In this document: positions 8,063-14,443 of the stretch, in pieces
Layout of the letters: each line of letters opens with the position of its first letter
Position numbering within the stretch: the first letter of the stretch is position 1
Assembly (NCBI GenBank): GCA_009904025.1
Contig: WYEE01000020.1
Span: forward strand, 1-16,717
Direction: 5' to 3'
DNA length: 16,717 nucleotides
Origin: Thermogladius sp.
Lineage (GTDB): Archaea; Thermoproteota; Thermoprotei_A; Sulfolobales; Desulfurococcaceae
Program-made: the position numbers and the translations under genes
Notes under the pieces: generated by a model
Seen by the model: only the letters and a program-made list of their open reading frames with translations
Database searches by the model: none
Told to the model about the DNA's origin: nothing

Positions 8063-8662
8063 TTGAGTAGCGAGAGTGTGGCTGAGAAAGTGGGGGCACC
8101 CGAGATCTTATTGTTTGGCAAGTGGAGTTACGATGGCGTGGTTGTAAGAGACCCTAGCTTGAAGAGGTACATATCTCTGAAGCCCGTCTATCTCCCACAT
8201 ACAAGTGGGAGGCATGAGCACAAGAGGTTCGGTAAGGCTGAAGTGCCGATTGTGGAGAGGCTGATCAACAAAATAATGAGACCCGGCCATAACATGGGTA
8301 AAAAGCACCTTGCTTACAATATTGTGAAAACTGCTTTCGACATAATGTACATGAGGACAGGAGAGAACCCTATTCAACTACTTGTCAGAGCCGTCGAAAA
8401 CGCTGCTCCAAGAGAGGAGACGACTAGGATAATGTATGGTGGAATCGTCTACCACGTCTCAGTCGACGTTGCCCCCCTCCGTAGAATAGACCTCGCGTTG
8501 AGACATATAACAGAAGGAGCGCGCTCTAAGGCTTTTAGAAGTACGTTAAGTATTGAGGAGGCGCTAGCTGACGAGATCATCCTGGCAGCCTCCAACGACC
8601 CTAGAAGCTACGCTATTCAAAAGAAGGATGAGATCGAGAGGATAGCGTTGAGTAGCAGGTAG
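8063..8662 (+). CDS. rps7: Ribosomal protein uS7
   Basis: A small-subunit head assembly protein, 199 residues with this start. Recognised by LFGKWSYDGVVVRDPSLKRYISL near the N-terminus, the block RPGHNMGKKHLAYNIVK, the RAVENAAPREETTRI segment, and the archaeal C-terminus YAIQKKDEIERIALSSR. Start choice: the frame is open to a TTG at 8030, but that codon abuts the TATA-like box and would precede the expected transcription start. The TTG at 8063 has AGGTG at 8052-8056, six bases upstream, and gives an N-terminus beginning MSSESVAEK. GTG at 8054 is the other possibility. rps7 has its own promoter and is followed by a 140-nt spacer with another promoter before tuf. Confidence 0.95.
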   Translation: MSSESVAEKVGAPEILLFGKWSYDGVVVRDPSLKRYISLKPVYLPHTSGRHEHKRFGKAEVPIVERLINKIMRPGHNMGKKHLAYNIVKTAFDIMYMRTGENPIQLLVRAVENAAPREETTRIMYGGIVYHVSVDVAPLRRIDLALRHITEGARSKAFRSTLSIEEALADEIILAASNDPRSYAIQKKDEIERIALSSR

Positions 8663-8724
8663 CTTCCAGCTGGACTCGTCTGCTTGGTACCATCCTGCTA
8701 TACGTAGATTTTCCTGTATGATGA

Positions 8725-8774
8725 TCGAGGCTTCTCGAGCATAATACTTTATAAACGCCGTATTTTATTAAAAT
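8725..8774 (+). promoter_or_regulatory. tuf (EF-1A) promoter region
   Basis: The spacer before tuf contains the AT element CTTTATAAAC at 8747-8756 and a second one, TTTTATTAAAAT, at 8763-8774; either could serve as TATA box. A short inverted repeat, TCGAG-GCTT-CTCGA, lies at 8725-8738 just upstream of the first box. GGGAGAGG (8795-8802) is the likely ribosome binding site. An own promoter fits the high demand for EF-1A. Inference from sequence. Confidence 0.5.
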
Positions 8775-8808
8775 CCCAGTACATTAGATTACTCGGGAGA
8801 GGATGGGT

Positions 8809-10125
8809 ATGAGCGCGTCACAGAAACCCCACCTGAACCTCGTGATAATAGGGCACGTCGACCACGGTAAGAGCACGATGGTAGGCCACATTCTCTACCG
8901 TCTAGGATACTTCGACCAGAAGACAATGCAGGCTATTGAGGAAGAAGCGAAAAAGATGGGCAAGGAAAGCTTCAAGTTTGCCTGGCTAATGGACAGGATG
9001 AAGGAGGAGAGGGAGAGGGGTGTAACAATAGCGTTATCCTACATGAGGTTTGAGACCAAGAAGTATTTCTTCACAATCATCGACGCCCCGGGCCACAGGG
9101 ACTTCGTTAAAAACATGATTACCGGAGCCAGCCAGGCTGATGCAGCCATCCTCGTGGTCAGCGCCAGGAAGGGTGAGTTCGAGGCCGGCATGAGCCCAGA
9201 GGGTCAGACGAGAGAGCACGCGATCCTTGCTAAGACCATGGGCATCGACCAGCTAATAGTAGCTGTCAACAAGATGGATGCGACGGAGCCTCCTTATAGC
9301 AAGGAGAGGTATCAGCAGGTTAAGGAGACTCTCGGCAAGTTCTTGAAAGGACTCGGCTACAACCCTGACAAAGTACCCTTTGTACCAGTGTCGGCTTGGA
9401 CGGGCGAGAATCTTATAGAGAGATCGCCCAACATGCCTTGGTACGATGGCCCTGTGCTAGTAGAGGTTCTCGACACGCTTCAAGTTCCACCTAAACCCAT
9501 CGACAAACCGCTTAGACTACCGATACAAGACGTGTACAGCATATCAGGCGTGGGCGTAGTACCTGTCGGAAGGGTTGAAACGGGTGTGTTGAAAGTCGGC
9601 GATAAAGTGATATTCATGCCAGCCGGGGTCGTAGGCGAGGTAAGGTCTATTGAGACACACCACATGAGAATCGAGAAGGCGGAGCCCGGCGACAACATTG
9701 GCTTCAACGTTAGAGGCGTTGAGAAGAAGGATATTAAGAGAGGGGATGTGGCAGGCCACCCGGAGAACCCGCCATCAGTCGTGGATGAGTTCACGGCTAG
9801 GATCTTCGTGATATGGCATCCAACTGCTATAGCCGTAGGCTACACTCCTGTAATACACGTTCACACAGCTAGCGTGGCTTCTAGAATAACAGAGATCGTC
9901 GCTAAACTAGACCCTAGAACCGGCAAGGAGGTTGAGAAGAACCCGCAGTTCATTAAGCAGGGAGACAACGCTATAGTAAAGTTTAAGCCGATTAAACCAC
10001 TGGTCATAGAGAAGTACTCTGACTTCCCGCAACTCGGAAGATTCGCTATGAGGGACATGGGTAAGACCATCGGCATAGGTATTGTAACAGATGTTAAATT
10101 AGCAGAGGTTAAGACTAAGAAGTAG
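8809..10125 (+). CDS. tuf: Translation elongation factor 1-alpha (EF-1A)
   Basis: The GTPase that delivers aminoacyl-tRNA to the ribosome, 438 residues with this start. GTPase motifs, numbered from the 8809 ATG: G1 GHVDHGKST (15-23), the switch I region around ERERGVTIALS (69-79), G3 DAPGH (92-96), G4 NKMD (154-157) and G5 SAW (195-197). Domains 2 and 3 follow, with PIQDVYSISGVGVVPVGRVE opening domain 2 and a C-terminus rich in lysine. Start choice: two ATGs, at 8803 and 8809, lie two codons apart. GAGG at 8799-8802 touches the first but is six bases from the second, which gives MSASQKPHLNL, like other archaeal EF-1A proteins. A run of six T follows the stop. rps10 is next. Confidence 0.97.
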   Translation: MSASQKPHLNLVIIGHVDHGKSTMVGHILYRLGYFDQKTMQAIEEEAKKMGKESFKFAWLMDRMKEERERGVTIALSYMRFETKKYFFTIIDAPGHRDFVKNMITGASQADAAILVVSARKGEFEAGMSPEGQTREHAILAKTMGIDQLIVAVNKMDATEPPYSKERYQQVKETLGKFLKGLGYNPDKVPFVPVSAWTGENLIERSPNMPWYDGPVLVEVLDTLQVPPKPIDKPLRLPIQDVYSISGVGVVPVGRVETGVLKVGDKVIFMPAGVVGEVRSIETHHMRIEKAEPGDNIGFNVRGVEKKDIKRGDVAGHPENPPSVVDEFTARIFVIWHPTAIAVGYTPVIHVHTASVASRITEIVAKLDPRTGKEVEKNPQFIKQGDNAIVKFKPIKPLVIEKYSDFPQLGRFAMRDMGKTIGIGIVTDVKLAEVKTKK

Positions 10126-10128
10126 CGG

Positions 10129-10134
10129 TTTTTT
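10129..10134 (+). terminator. T-run after tuf
   Basis: Six thymines begin 4 nt after the tuf stop codon. Archaeal RNA polymerase can terminate at such U-rich stretches without a hairpin. Because rps10 starts only 28 nt further on and usually shares the transcript, the run more likely gives partial termination, favouring tuf over rps10 mRNA. Confidence 0.35.
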
Positions 10135-10161
10135 CTAAACAAATACTTTAGGGTATTGTTT

Positions 10162-10473
10162 ATGTCGACGCCTAGGATGGTCAAGATAAAAGTTTGGAGC
10201 ACGGACGTAAGCGTGTTGAACGAGTTCACAGGTAAGATAGCCGACATAGCGAAGAAAACTGGTGTTAAACTATCAGGTCCGATACCATTGCCGACTAAAA
10301 GGCTGTCTATTAGGACGTTGAAACTACCTCACGGTGAAGGGAAGAAGAAGTATGAGAAGTGGGAGATGAGGATACATAAAAGACTTCTTTTCATCGCCGC
10401 TGATGAAAGGGTTATGAAGCAGTTGATAAGGCTTAGGGTGCCGCCTGAAATCTGGATGGAAATCGAACTGTAA
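10162..10473 (+). CDS. rps10: Ribosomal protein uS10
   Basis: A small-subunit head protein, 103 residues, the archaeal length. Recognised by VKIKVWSTDVSVLNEFTGKI at the N-terminus, the loop segment GPIPLPTKRLSIRTLKLPHG (about 38-57) that reaches the ribosomal core, and the EKWEMRIHKRLLFI strand. Start choice: ATG at 10162 has AGGGT (10150-10154) seven bases upstream, while the in-frame TTG at 10156 is almost touching it, so ATG is preferred. The bases from 10137 to 10161 can form an imperfect hairpin ending directly at the ATG. It is the last gene of the str group and the tuf-rps10 order is conserved in archaea. Confidence 0.96.
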   Translation: MSTPRMVKIKVWSTDVSVLNEFTGKIADIAKKTGVKLSGPIPLPTKRLSIRTLKLPHGEGKKKYEKWEMRIHKRLLFIAADERVMKQLIRLRVPPEIWMEIEL

Positions 10474-10508
10474 AAAACTGTAATAAATTTGTTTTAAGCG
10501 TAAAAACC

Positions 10509-10565
10509 TTATTTCTTCTCTTCTTTCTTCTCCTCTTTCTTCTCCTTCTTCCCCTTCTTGCTCAT
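10509..10565 (-). CDS. Possible 18-residue Lys/Glu microprotein
   Basis: A short minus-strand reading frame, ATG at 10565-10563 and TAA at 10511-10509, encodes MSKKGKKEKKEEKKEEKK (10 Lys, 5 Glu, net charge about +5). The repeating EEKK pattern would favour a single charged helix. In favour of its being real, GAAGGTG (10577-10571) ends five bases before the ATG, the best kind of ribosome binding site seen in this window. A TATA-like stretch lies at 10622-10609 and another at 10594-10589, either at a usable distance. Against it, the whole frame is one 48-nt purine run on this strand, which could instead be a U/C-rich terminator for rps10 on the other strand and code by chance. I recognise no family. 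It converges with rps10, 35 nt between stops. Confidence 0.35.
   Translation of the reverse strand: MSKKGKKEKKEEKKEEKK
10512..10559 (+). repeat. 48-nt uninterrupted pyrimidine tract (possible rps10 terminator)
   Basis: All 48 plus-strand bases are C or T, built from irregular TTC/TCT units. It starts 39 nt after the rps10 stop. In the rps10 transcript it would be a long U/C-rich run, the sort of sequence associated with factor-assisted termination in archaea. Homopurine-homopyrimidine tracts can also form triplex DNA. The same bases code for the minus-strand microprotein candidate. Confidence 0.5.
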
Positions 10566-10657
10566 ACCAACACCTTCAAATCTTCTACTTTAAACCTTCT
10601 CCCCTAATCTTAAAAATATATCTGTTTGTTTCCGCGAGTATCATGATCACCCCGTTG

Positions 10658-10662
10658 AAAAA
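10658..10662 (-). terminator. T-run downstream of tRNA-Ser
   Basis: On the minus strand five thymines occur about 47 nt beyond the tRNA 3' end, following the short self-complementary CAGCTG. This is the nearest U-run on that strand and a possible end of the tRNA primary transcript. On the plus strand the same spacer (10566-10708) also has a T5 (10678-10682) and a T7 (10688-10694) that could stop transcripts from rps10. I see nothing else in this spacer besides the microORF promoter elements. Confidence 0.3.
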
Positions 10663-10708
10663 CAGCTGAAGAACCGATTTTTCGTAATTTTTTTGTATAA
10701 GGTCTGAG

Positions 10709-10795
10709 CGCCGGGGGCGGGATTCGAACCCGCGCACCCTGTTACAGGGCACTGGCTCTCCAGGCCAGCCCCTTAGGCCGCTCGGGCACCCCGGC
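10709..10795 (-). tRNA. tRNA-Ser (anticodon GGA)
   Basis: A complete 87-nt cloverleaf on the minus strand, running from 10795 to 10709. The acceptor stem GCCGGGG pairs perfectly with CCCCGGC, followed by discriminator G. The D arm is CCC/GGG with an 11-nt loop. The anticodon stem CTGGC/GCCAG encloses loop CTGGAGA, giving anticodon GGA for UCC/UCU serine codons. A long variable arm with stem CCCTG-TAA-CAGGG marks it as a class II tRNA, and the T arm is GCGGG-TTCGAAT-CCCGC. CCA is not encoded (CTC follows). No intron is present at the usual position after the anticodon. A TTTAAA box (plus 10826-10831) lies about 30 nt upstream of its 5' end, suiting an own promoter. Confidence 0.97.
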
Positions 10796-10883
10796 CCCTT
10801 TTATACTTAATTCCTCAAAAACCTCTTTAAATGCTGTGACTTATTTTCACAATCAGGCTCTCGTCATCTAGTTATGGGCATGC

Positions 10884-10909
10884 TTCTAGCTAGAATTAAA
10901 CTTAAAAAG
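10884..10909 (+). promoter_or_regulatory. rps13 operon promoter with upstream 12-bp palindrome
   Basis: The TATA-like element CTTAAAAAG at 10901-10909 would direct transcription from about 10931-10935, leaving a leader of roughly 30 nt with AAGGGAG (10951-10957) before the rps13 ATG. A perfect 12-bp palindrome, TTCTAGCTAGAA, lies at 10884-10895, immediately upstream of the BRE/TATA position. The rest of the 10796-10961 spacer holds the divergent tRNA promoter and a weak repeat TGTGA/TCACA (10835-10851). Confidence 0.55.
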
Positions 10910-10961
10910 AGCTTACTTAATTCAAGGTTCTAGGCGTGCTTAACTATTAGAAGGGAGTACT

Positions 10962-11432
10962 ATGGAGAGGGGTTTTAGGCCGATAATCAGGATAGCTGGC
11001 GTCGACGTGGATGGGAACCTACCATTGCTATTCGGGTTGTCGGAGATTAAGGGAGTAGGTTATAATCTCGCGCTAGGTGTCACCAGGGTTTTAGGCTTCA
11101 ACCCCAATATGAGGACGGGTTTTCTCACAGACGAGGAGGTTAAGAAAATAGAGTCTGTTATAAGCTCCCCCGACAAATACGGCCTCCCAGCGTGGTTGTA
11201 TAATAGGAGAAAGGACTTCACGACCGGAAGGAACATCCATCTAGTAGGCAACGAGCTTATATTCTACGTTAAGGAGGATATTGAACGCGAGAAAAGGATT
11301 AAGAGCTGGAGGGGAATACGGCACTCTATAGGCCTCAAGGTGAGGGGGCAGAGAACGAGAACCACAGGTAGAACTGGGATGACTGTGGGTGTGAGGAAGA
11401 AGAGACAGGTTCAGCAACAGAAGAAGGAGTAG
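10962..11432 (+). CDS. rps13: Ribosomal protein uS13
   Basis: A small-subunit head protein that contacts the large subunit and P-site tRNA, 156 residues. It has the N-terminal helix-two-turn-helix part (RPIIRIAGVDVDGNLPLLFG, then GLSEIKGVGYNLALGVTRVLG) and the diagnostic C-terminal RGIRHSIGLKVRGQRTRTTG with a basic tail. It opens the S13/alpha operon after its own promoter. The ATG is the first in frame and is preceded by AAGGGAG. The stop is 8 nt ahead of rps4, whose ribosome binding site AGGTGG overlaps the stop codon. Confidence 0.97.
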   Translation: MERGFRPIIRIAGVDVDGNLPLLFGLSEIKGVGYNLALGVTRVLGFNPNMRTGFLTDEEVKKIESVISSPDKYGLPAWLYNRRKDFTTGRNIHLVGNELIFYVKEDIEREKRIKSWRGIRHSIGLKVRGQRTRTTGRTGMTVGVRKKRQVQQQKKE

Positions 11433-11440
11433 GTGGTTGG

Positions 11441-11953
11441 ATGGGTGATCCACGCAAGATAAGGAAAAAGTGGGAGGGGCCTAGACACCCTTGGAGGAAG
11501 GATGTTTTAGAGCATGAGATGAAGCTTGTCGGAGCATATGGTTTGAGAAATAAGAGGGAGCTGTGGATCACGGCGACCATTGTGAGGAGGATAAGGCATA
11601 GAGCGAGGTCTCTACTAGCCGCCCCCAAGGAAGTACGCGAGAAGGAGGAGAAAGCTCTAATAATTAGGCTTGTTAAACTAGGTGTTTTAAGGGAGAATGC
11701 CAGGCTAGAGGACGTATTGGCTTTAAAGCCGGAGGACCTCCTTGAGAGGCGCCTCCAAACCATTGTTTATAGGAAGGGGCTTGCTAGGACAATCCATGAG
11801 GCGAGGCAATTAATAGTACACGGGCACATCGCGATAGCTGGCAGGAGGATTAGGTCTCCAGGCTACCTTGTCACACTCGACGAGGAGCGTTTAGTAGATT
11901 ACGCACCTAACAGCCCTCTTAGAGCGAGGGTTGCCAAGGAGGCGGGTGGTTAG
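11441..11953 (+). CDS. rps4: Ribosomal protein uS4
   Basis: A primary 16S rRNA-binding assembly protein, 170 residues, the short archaeal/eukaryotic (S9e-like) form without the bacterial zinc-containing N-terminus. The archaeal start GDPRKIRKKWEGPRHPW is clear. The S4 RNA-binding domain lies around residues 106-155, containing LQTIVYRKGLARTIHEARQL followed by IVHGHIAIAGRRIRSPGYLV. The ATG has AGGTGG at 11431-11436. It is followed after 2 nt by rps11. Confidence 0.96.
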   Translation: MGDPRKIRKKWEGPRHPWRKDVLEHEMKLVGAYGLRNKRELWITATIVRRIRHRARSLLAAPKEVREKEEKALIIRLVKLGVLRENARLEDVLALKPEDLLERRLQTIVYRKGLARTIHEARQLIVHGHIAIAGRRIRSPGYLVTLDEERLVDYAPNSPLRARVAKEAGG

Positions 11954-11955
11954 CT

Positions 11956-12357
11956 GTGTCGTTCGCTGGGAGAGAGCTGAAATGGGGTTTAGCCCGCATT
12001 TATAGTAGCATGAACAACACCATAATACACATAACAGACATCACGGGAGCCGAGACTGTCAGTAGATGGAGCGGTGGGATGGTTGTTAAAGCCGACAGGG
12101 AGAAGCCGAGCCCCTACGCCGCTATGATGGCCGCAAGCCGTGTTGCAGGTGAATCAATGGATAAAGGGATTACAGCTATACACATAAAGGTTAGAGCCCC
12201 TGGGGGGCATGGACCTAAGACCCCTGGGCCTGGCGCGCAGGCTGCTATAAGAGCCCTAGCTAGAGCAGGCTTCATCATCGGTAGGATAGAAGACGTGACG
12301 CCAATTCCGCACGACACGACTAGAAGACCTGGTGGTAGAAGAGGTAGGAGAGTCTAG
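11956..12357 (+). CDS. rps11: Ribosomal protein uS11
   Basis: A small-subunit platform protein, 133 residues. Recognised by the N-terminal KWGLARIYSSMNNTIIHITD and by the very conserved HGPKTPGPGAQAAIRALARA (about 87-106), ending in the arginine-rich tail TRRPGGRRGRRV. It begins with GTG; GGGTGGT (11944-11950) inside the end of rps4 is the binding site. rpoD follows after 15 nt, the usual archaeal order. Confidence 0.97.
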   Translation: MSFAGRELKWGLARIYSSMNNTIIHITDITGAETVSRWSGGMVVKADREKPSPYAAMMAASRVAGESMDKGITAIHIKVRAPGGHGPKTPGPGAQAAIRALARAGFIIGRIEDVTPIPHDTTRRPGGRRGRRV

Positions 12358-12372
12358 TGGTGTTAGCAACTT

Positions 12373-13221
12373 ATGGATGTAGAGGTATTAAAACGGGATG
12401 ATGTCTCACTTAAACTCCTAGTTAAAGGCGTTAAACTACACTTGCTTAACAGCCTTAGAAGGGCTTTAATAGCTGAAGTACCCGTTATGGCTGTAGACTA
12501 CGTTGTCTTCATGGAGAACAGTAGTGTATTCTACGACGAGTACATAGCACATAGACTCGCGCTAATACCCCTCTCGAGCGAGAGGGCTTTAGAAAAATAC
12601 AAGTCTCCAGAGGAATGCCGTGAAGCAGGTGAGAGGGGGATATTCTCGGAGGACTGCTTTGTTAAGCTCGAGTTAAGCGGGGAGGGGGTTAGAGGCGGCG
12701 TTAAAACCCTTTACGCTGGAGACCTCGTCTCCGGGGACCCCGATGTAAAACCAGTCCATGATAAAATACCTATCATACAATTACTGGAGAACCAGAGGAT
12801 AAAGCTGGAAGCCTACGCGAGGCTGGGGAGGGGTAGGGAACATATAAAATGGAGCCCTGTATCAGTCGCAGCCCACAAATATGTAGCCAACGTGAAAATA
12901 GATGAAGGGAAGTGCGCATACCCCAAGTGTAGGAGATGCATTGAGGTTTGTCCACGGCAAGTAATTGTTGAGAAAGAGGGGTCGATAAAAGTAGACGAAG
13001 GGAAACTATTGGAATGTAGCCTGTGCAGACTATGTGAAACCGTCTGCCCAAGCGAGGCGGTTAAAGTCTCATGGAAAGAAGGCGAATACATCTTGTACTT
13101 CGAGTCGACGGGTTCATTAACCCCTAAGAGAATTCTAATCGAAGCGGCAAGAGTGCTCGAAGACAAGCTTAATACGTTTAAGAAAGCTCTGGTAGAAGGG
13201 GTTGGTTATGGAGGTAGCTAA
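12373..13221 (+). CDS. rpoD: DNA-directed RNA polymerase subunit D (Rpo3) with two Fe-S motifs
   Basis: The alpha-like assembly subunit that forms the platform with Rpo11, Rpo10 and Rpo12, 282 residues. The dimerisation domain is split: residues 1-60 (with LHLLNSLRRALIAEVPVMAVD) and the C-terminal helix region from about 245. Between them lies a ferredoxin-like domain at about 178-232 with eight cysteines: C181, C186, C189, C193-Pro and C215, C218, C221, C225-Pro. That is two complete [4Fe-4S]-type motifs, the first with a slightly longer first spacer (x4 rather than x2). Two further cysteines, C82 and C95, lie near the start of the insert domain. Family work shows D subunits may carry two, one or no clusters, and here both appear intact. 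The 3' end overlaps rpl18e by 14 nt. Confidence 0.96.
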   Translation: MDVEVLKRDDVSLKLLVKGVKLHLLNSLRRALIAEVPVMAVDYVVFMENSSVFYDEYIAHRLALIPLSSERALEKYKSPEECREAGERGIFSEDCFVKLELSGEGVRGGVKTLYAGDLVSGDPDVKPVHDKIPIIQLLENQRIKLEAYARLGRGREHIKWSPVSVAAHKYVANVKIDEGKCAYPKCRRCIEVCPRQVIVEKEGSIKVDEGKLLECSLCRLCETVCPSEAVKVSWKEGEYILYFESTGSLTPKRILIEAARVLEDKLNTFKKALVEGVGYGGS

Positions 13222-13567
13222 GACAAATATCTTGTTAAGGAAGACTGTCAGCGAGTTGAGGAAGGCGGCTAACAAATACAAAGCGCCTATCTGGGATAGG
13301 GTTGCGGAAGAGTTGTCTAAACCGCGTAGGAGGCATAGAGCAGTTAACTTAAGCAGGATAAATCGCTACACGAACCCAGGTGATGTGGTTGTCGTCCCAG
13401 GTAAAGTTCTTGCAACCGGTAAGCTAGACCACCCCGTCACAGTGGCGTCGTTTAGTTTCTCGAGGGCAGCCCTAGAGAAAATTCAGAGTAGCAGGGGGAG
13501 GGCGATCCATATATTAGACTTAGTTAAAGAAAACCCGACTGGCAAGGGGGTGAAGATTATTGGCTGA
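13208..13567 (+). CDS. rpl18e: Ribosomal protein eL18 (L18e)
   Basis: A large-subunit protein with no bacterial orthologue by name but structurally like uL15, 119 residues with this start. Recognised by TVSELRKAANKYKAPIWDRV, the segment RRRHRAVNLSRINRYTNPGD, and VVVPGKVLATGKLDHPVTVA. Start choice: ATG at 13208 has AAGGGG (13196-13201) six bases upstream; the in-frame TTG at 13202 would be adjacent to it and is less likely. The start lies inside rpoD and the stop overlaps the rpl13 start, so translation is probably coupled at both ends. Confidence 0.95.
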   Translation: MEVAKTNILLRKTVSELRKAANKYKAPIWDRVAEELSKPRRRHRAVNLSRINRYTNPGDVVVVPGKVLATGKLDHPVTVASFSFSRAALEKIQSSRGRAIHILDLVKENPTGKGVKIIG

Positions 13568-14027
13568 AAAGAGAAGTTTCGAGGAGAAAGTTATGATAGT
13601 AGACGCCAGTGGGTTGATCCTAGGTAGAATGGCGAGCATTATAGCCAAGAAGCTGCTGGAAGGTTACAGGGTATATGTCGTCAACGCCGAGAAAGCTGTT
13701 TTAAGCGGTGAGAAGAAGAGGGTTGTCGAGGGGTATAAACTTCTGTTAAAAGTTAGAACACACTACAACCCGGATAAAAGCGGTATAAGAAGGCCTAGGA
13801 CACCGGTTGAAATCGTTAGAAGAAGTGTTAGAGGTATGCTGCCAATGGATAAACCCAAGGGGAGACTAGCGTTTAAAAACCTGAAAGTATACAGTGGTGT
13901 CCCAAAAGAGCTCGAAGGAAAGGAGGTAACAAAATTTGAGGAGGCCGATGCGAGTAGGCTGTCTGGGAGGTATGTTACAGTGGGTGAAGTGGCTGAGAGT
14001 CTTGGCTGGAAGGGTGGTGTCGAATGA
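13560..14027 (+). CDS. rpl13: Ribosomal protein uL13
   Basis: A large-subunit assembly protein, 155 residues. The core starts at VMIVDASGLILGRMASIIAK (11-30) and continues through VVNAEKAVLSGEKKRV and RRPRTPVEIVRRSVRGMLP. TTG at 13560 is chosen because GGGGGTGA (13545-13552) lies about 7 nt upstream; ATG at 13593 would cut off 11 residues and begin just ahead of the conserved core, so it remains possible. The start overlaps the end of rpl18e by 8 nt and the stop overlaps rps9 as ATGA. Confidence 0.95.
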   Translation: MAEKRSFEEKVMIVDASGLILGRMASIIAKKLLEGYRVYVVNAEKAVLSGEKKRVVEGYKLLLKVRTHYNPDKSGIRRPRTPVEIVRRSVRGMLPMDKPKGRLAFKNLKVYSGVPKELEGKEVTKFEEADASRLSGRYVTVGEVAESLGWKGGVE

Positions 14028-14443
14028 GCTCTCAGGCTACTAGTTTCAAGATCGTGGTCTCATCCGGTAAGAGGAAAACAAGTGTAGCGGTGGCCACAAT
14101 AAAACCCGGTAAGGGTAGAGTGTGGATTAACAATGTGCCCCTGGAGATGTTGCCAATAGAGTTGGCTAGGATGAAGATCAGCGAGCCTTTAATGCTAATA
14201 GGTGAACTGAGGAACACGATAGATATTAGGGTTAGAGTGAGAGGCGGGGGGTGGATGAGCCAAGCTGAGGCAGCCAGGATCGCTATAGCGAGAGGGGTTG
14301 TTGAATTCTTCGGGTTGGAAGAGATTAAAAAAATATATAAGGAGTACGACCGCCATATGCTAAGCGGCGATCCAAGGCAGACAGAGCCGGAGAAGTGGGG
14401 TAGGATAAGCGCGAGGAGGAGATGGCAGAAGAGCTATAGGTGA
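14024..14443 (+). CDS. rps9: Ribosomal protein uS9
   Basis: A small-subunit protein whose C-terminal tail reaches the P-site tRNA, 139 residues. Recognised by the SSGKRKTSVAVATIKPGKGR start, the VRVRGGGWMSQAEAARIAIA block (about 71-90) and the hallmark end ARRRWQKSYR. The ATG forms an ATGA overlap with rpl13. The stop overlaps the GTG of rpoN as GTGA, so the three genes are tied by translational coupling. Confidence 0.97.
   Translation: MSSQATSFKIVVSSGKRKTSVAVATIKPGKGRVWINNVPLEMLPIELARMKISEPLMLIGELRNTIDIRVRVRGGGWMSQAEAARIAIARGVVEFFGLEEIKKIYKEYDRHMLSGDPRQTEPEKWGRISARRRWQKSYR

Noticed and set aside
9861..10247. Minus-strand frame of 128 codons spanning the end of tuf and the start of rps10
   Set aside because: Both plus-strand genes are certain from motifs; the antisense frame is a by-product of their codon use.
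10796..10801. TATAAAAGG directly before tRNA-Ser on the minus strand as its TATA box
   Set aside because: It sits only a few bases from the tRNA 5' end, too close for normal initiation; the TTTAAA near 10826-10831 is at a better distance.
10855..10895. Possible C/D box guide RNA on the minus strand (ATGA and CTGA words near each other)
   Set aside because: The C box has two mismatches, no second C'/D' pair is correctly spaced, and the guide region would be too short.
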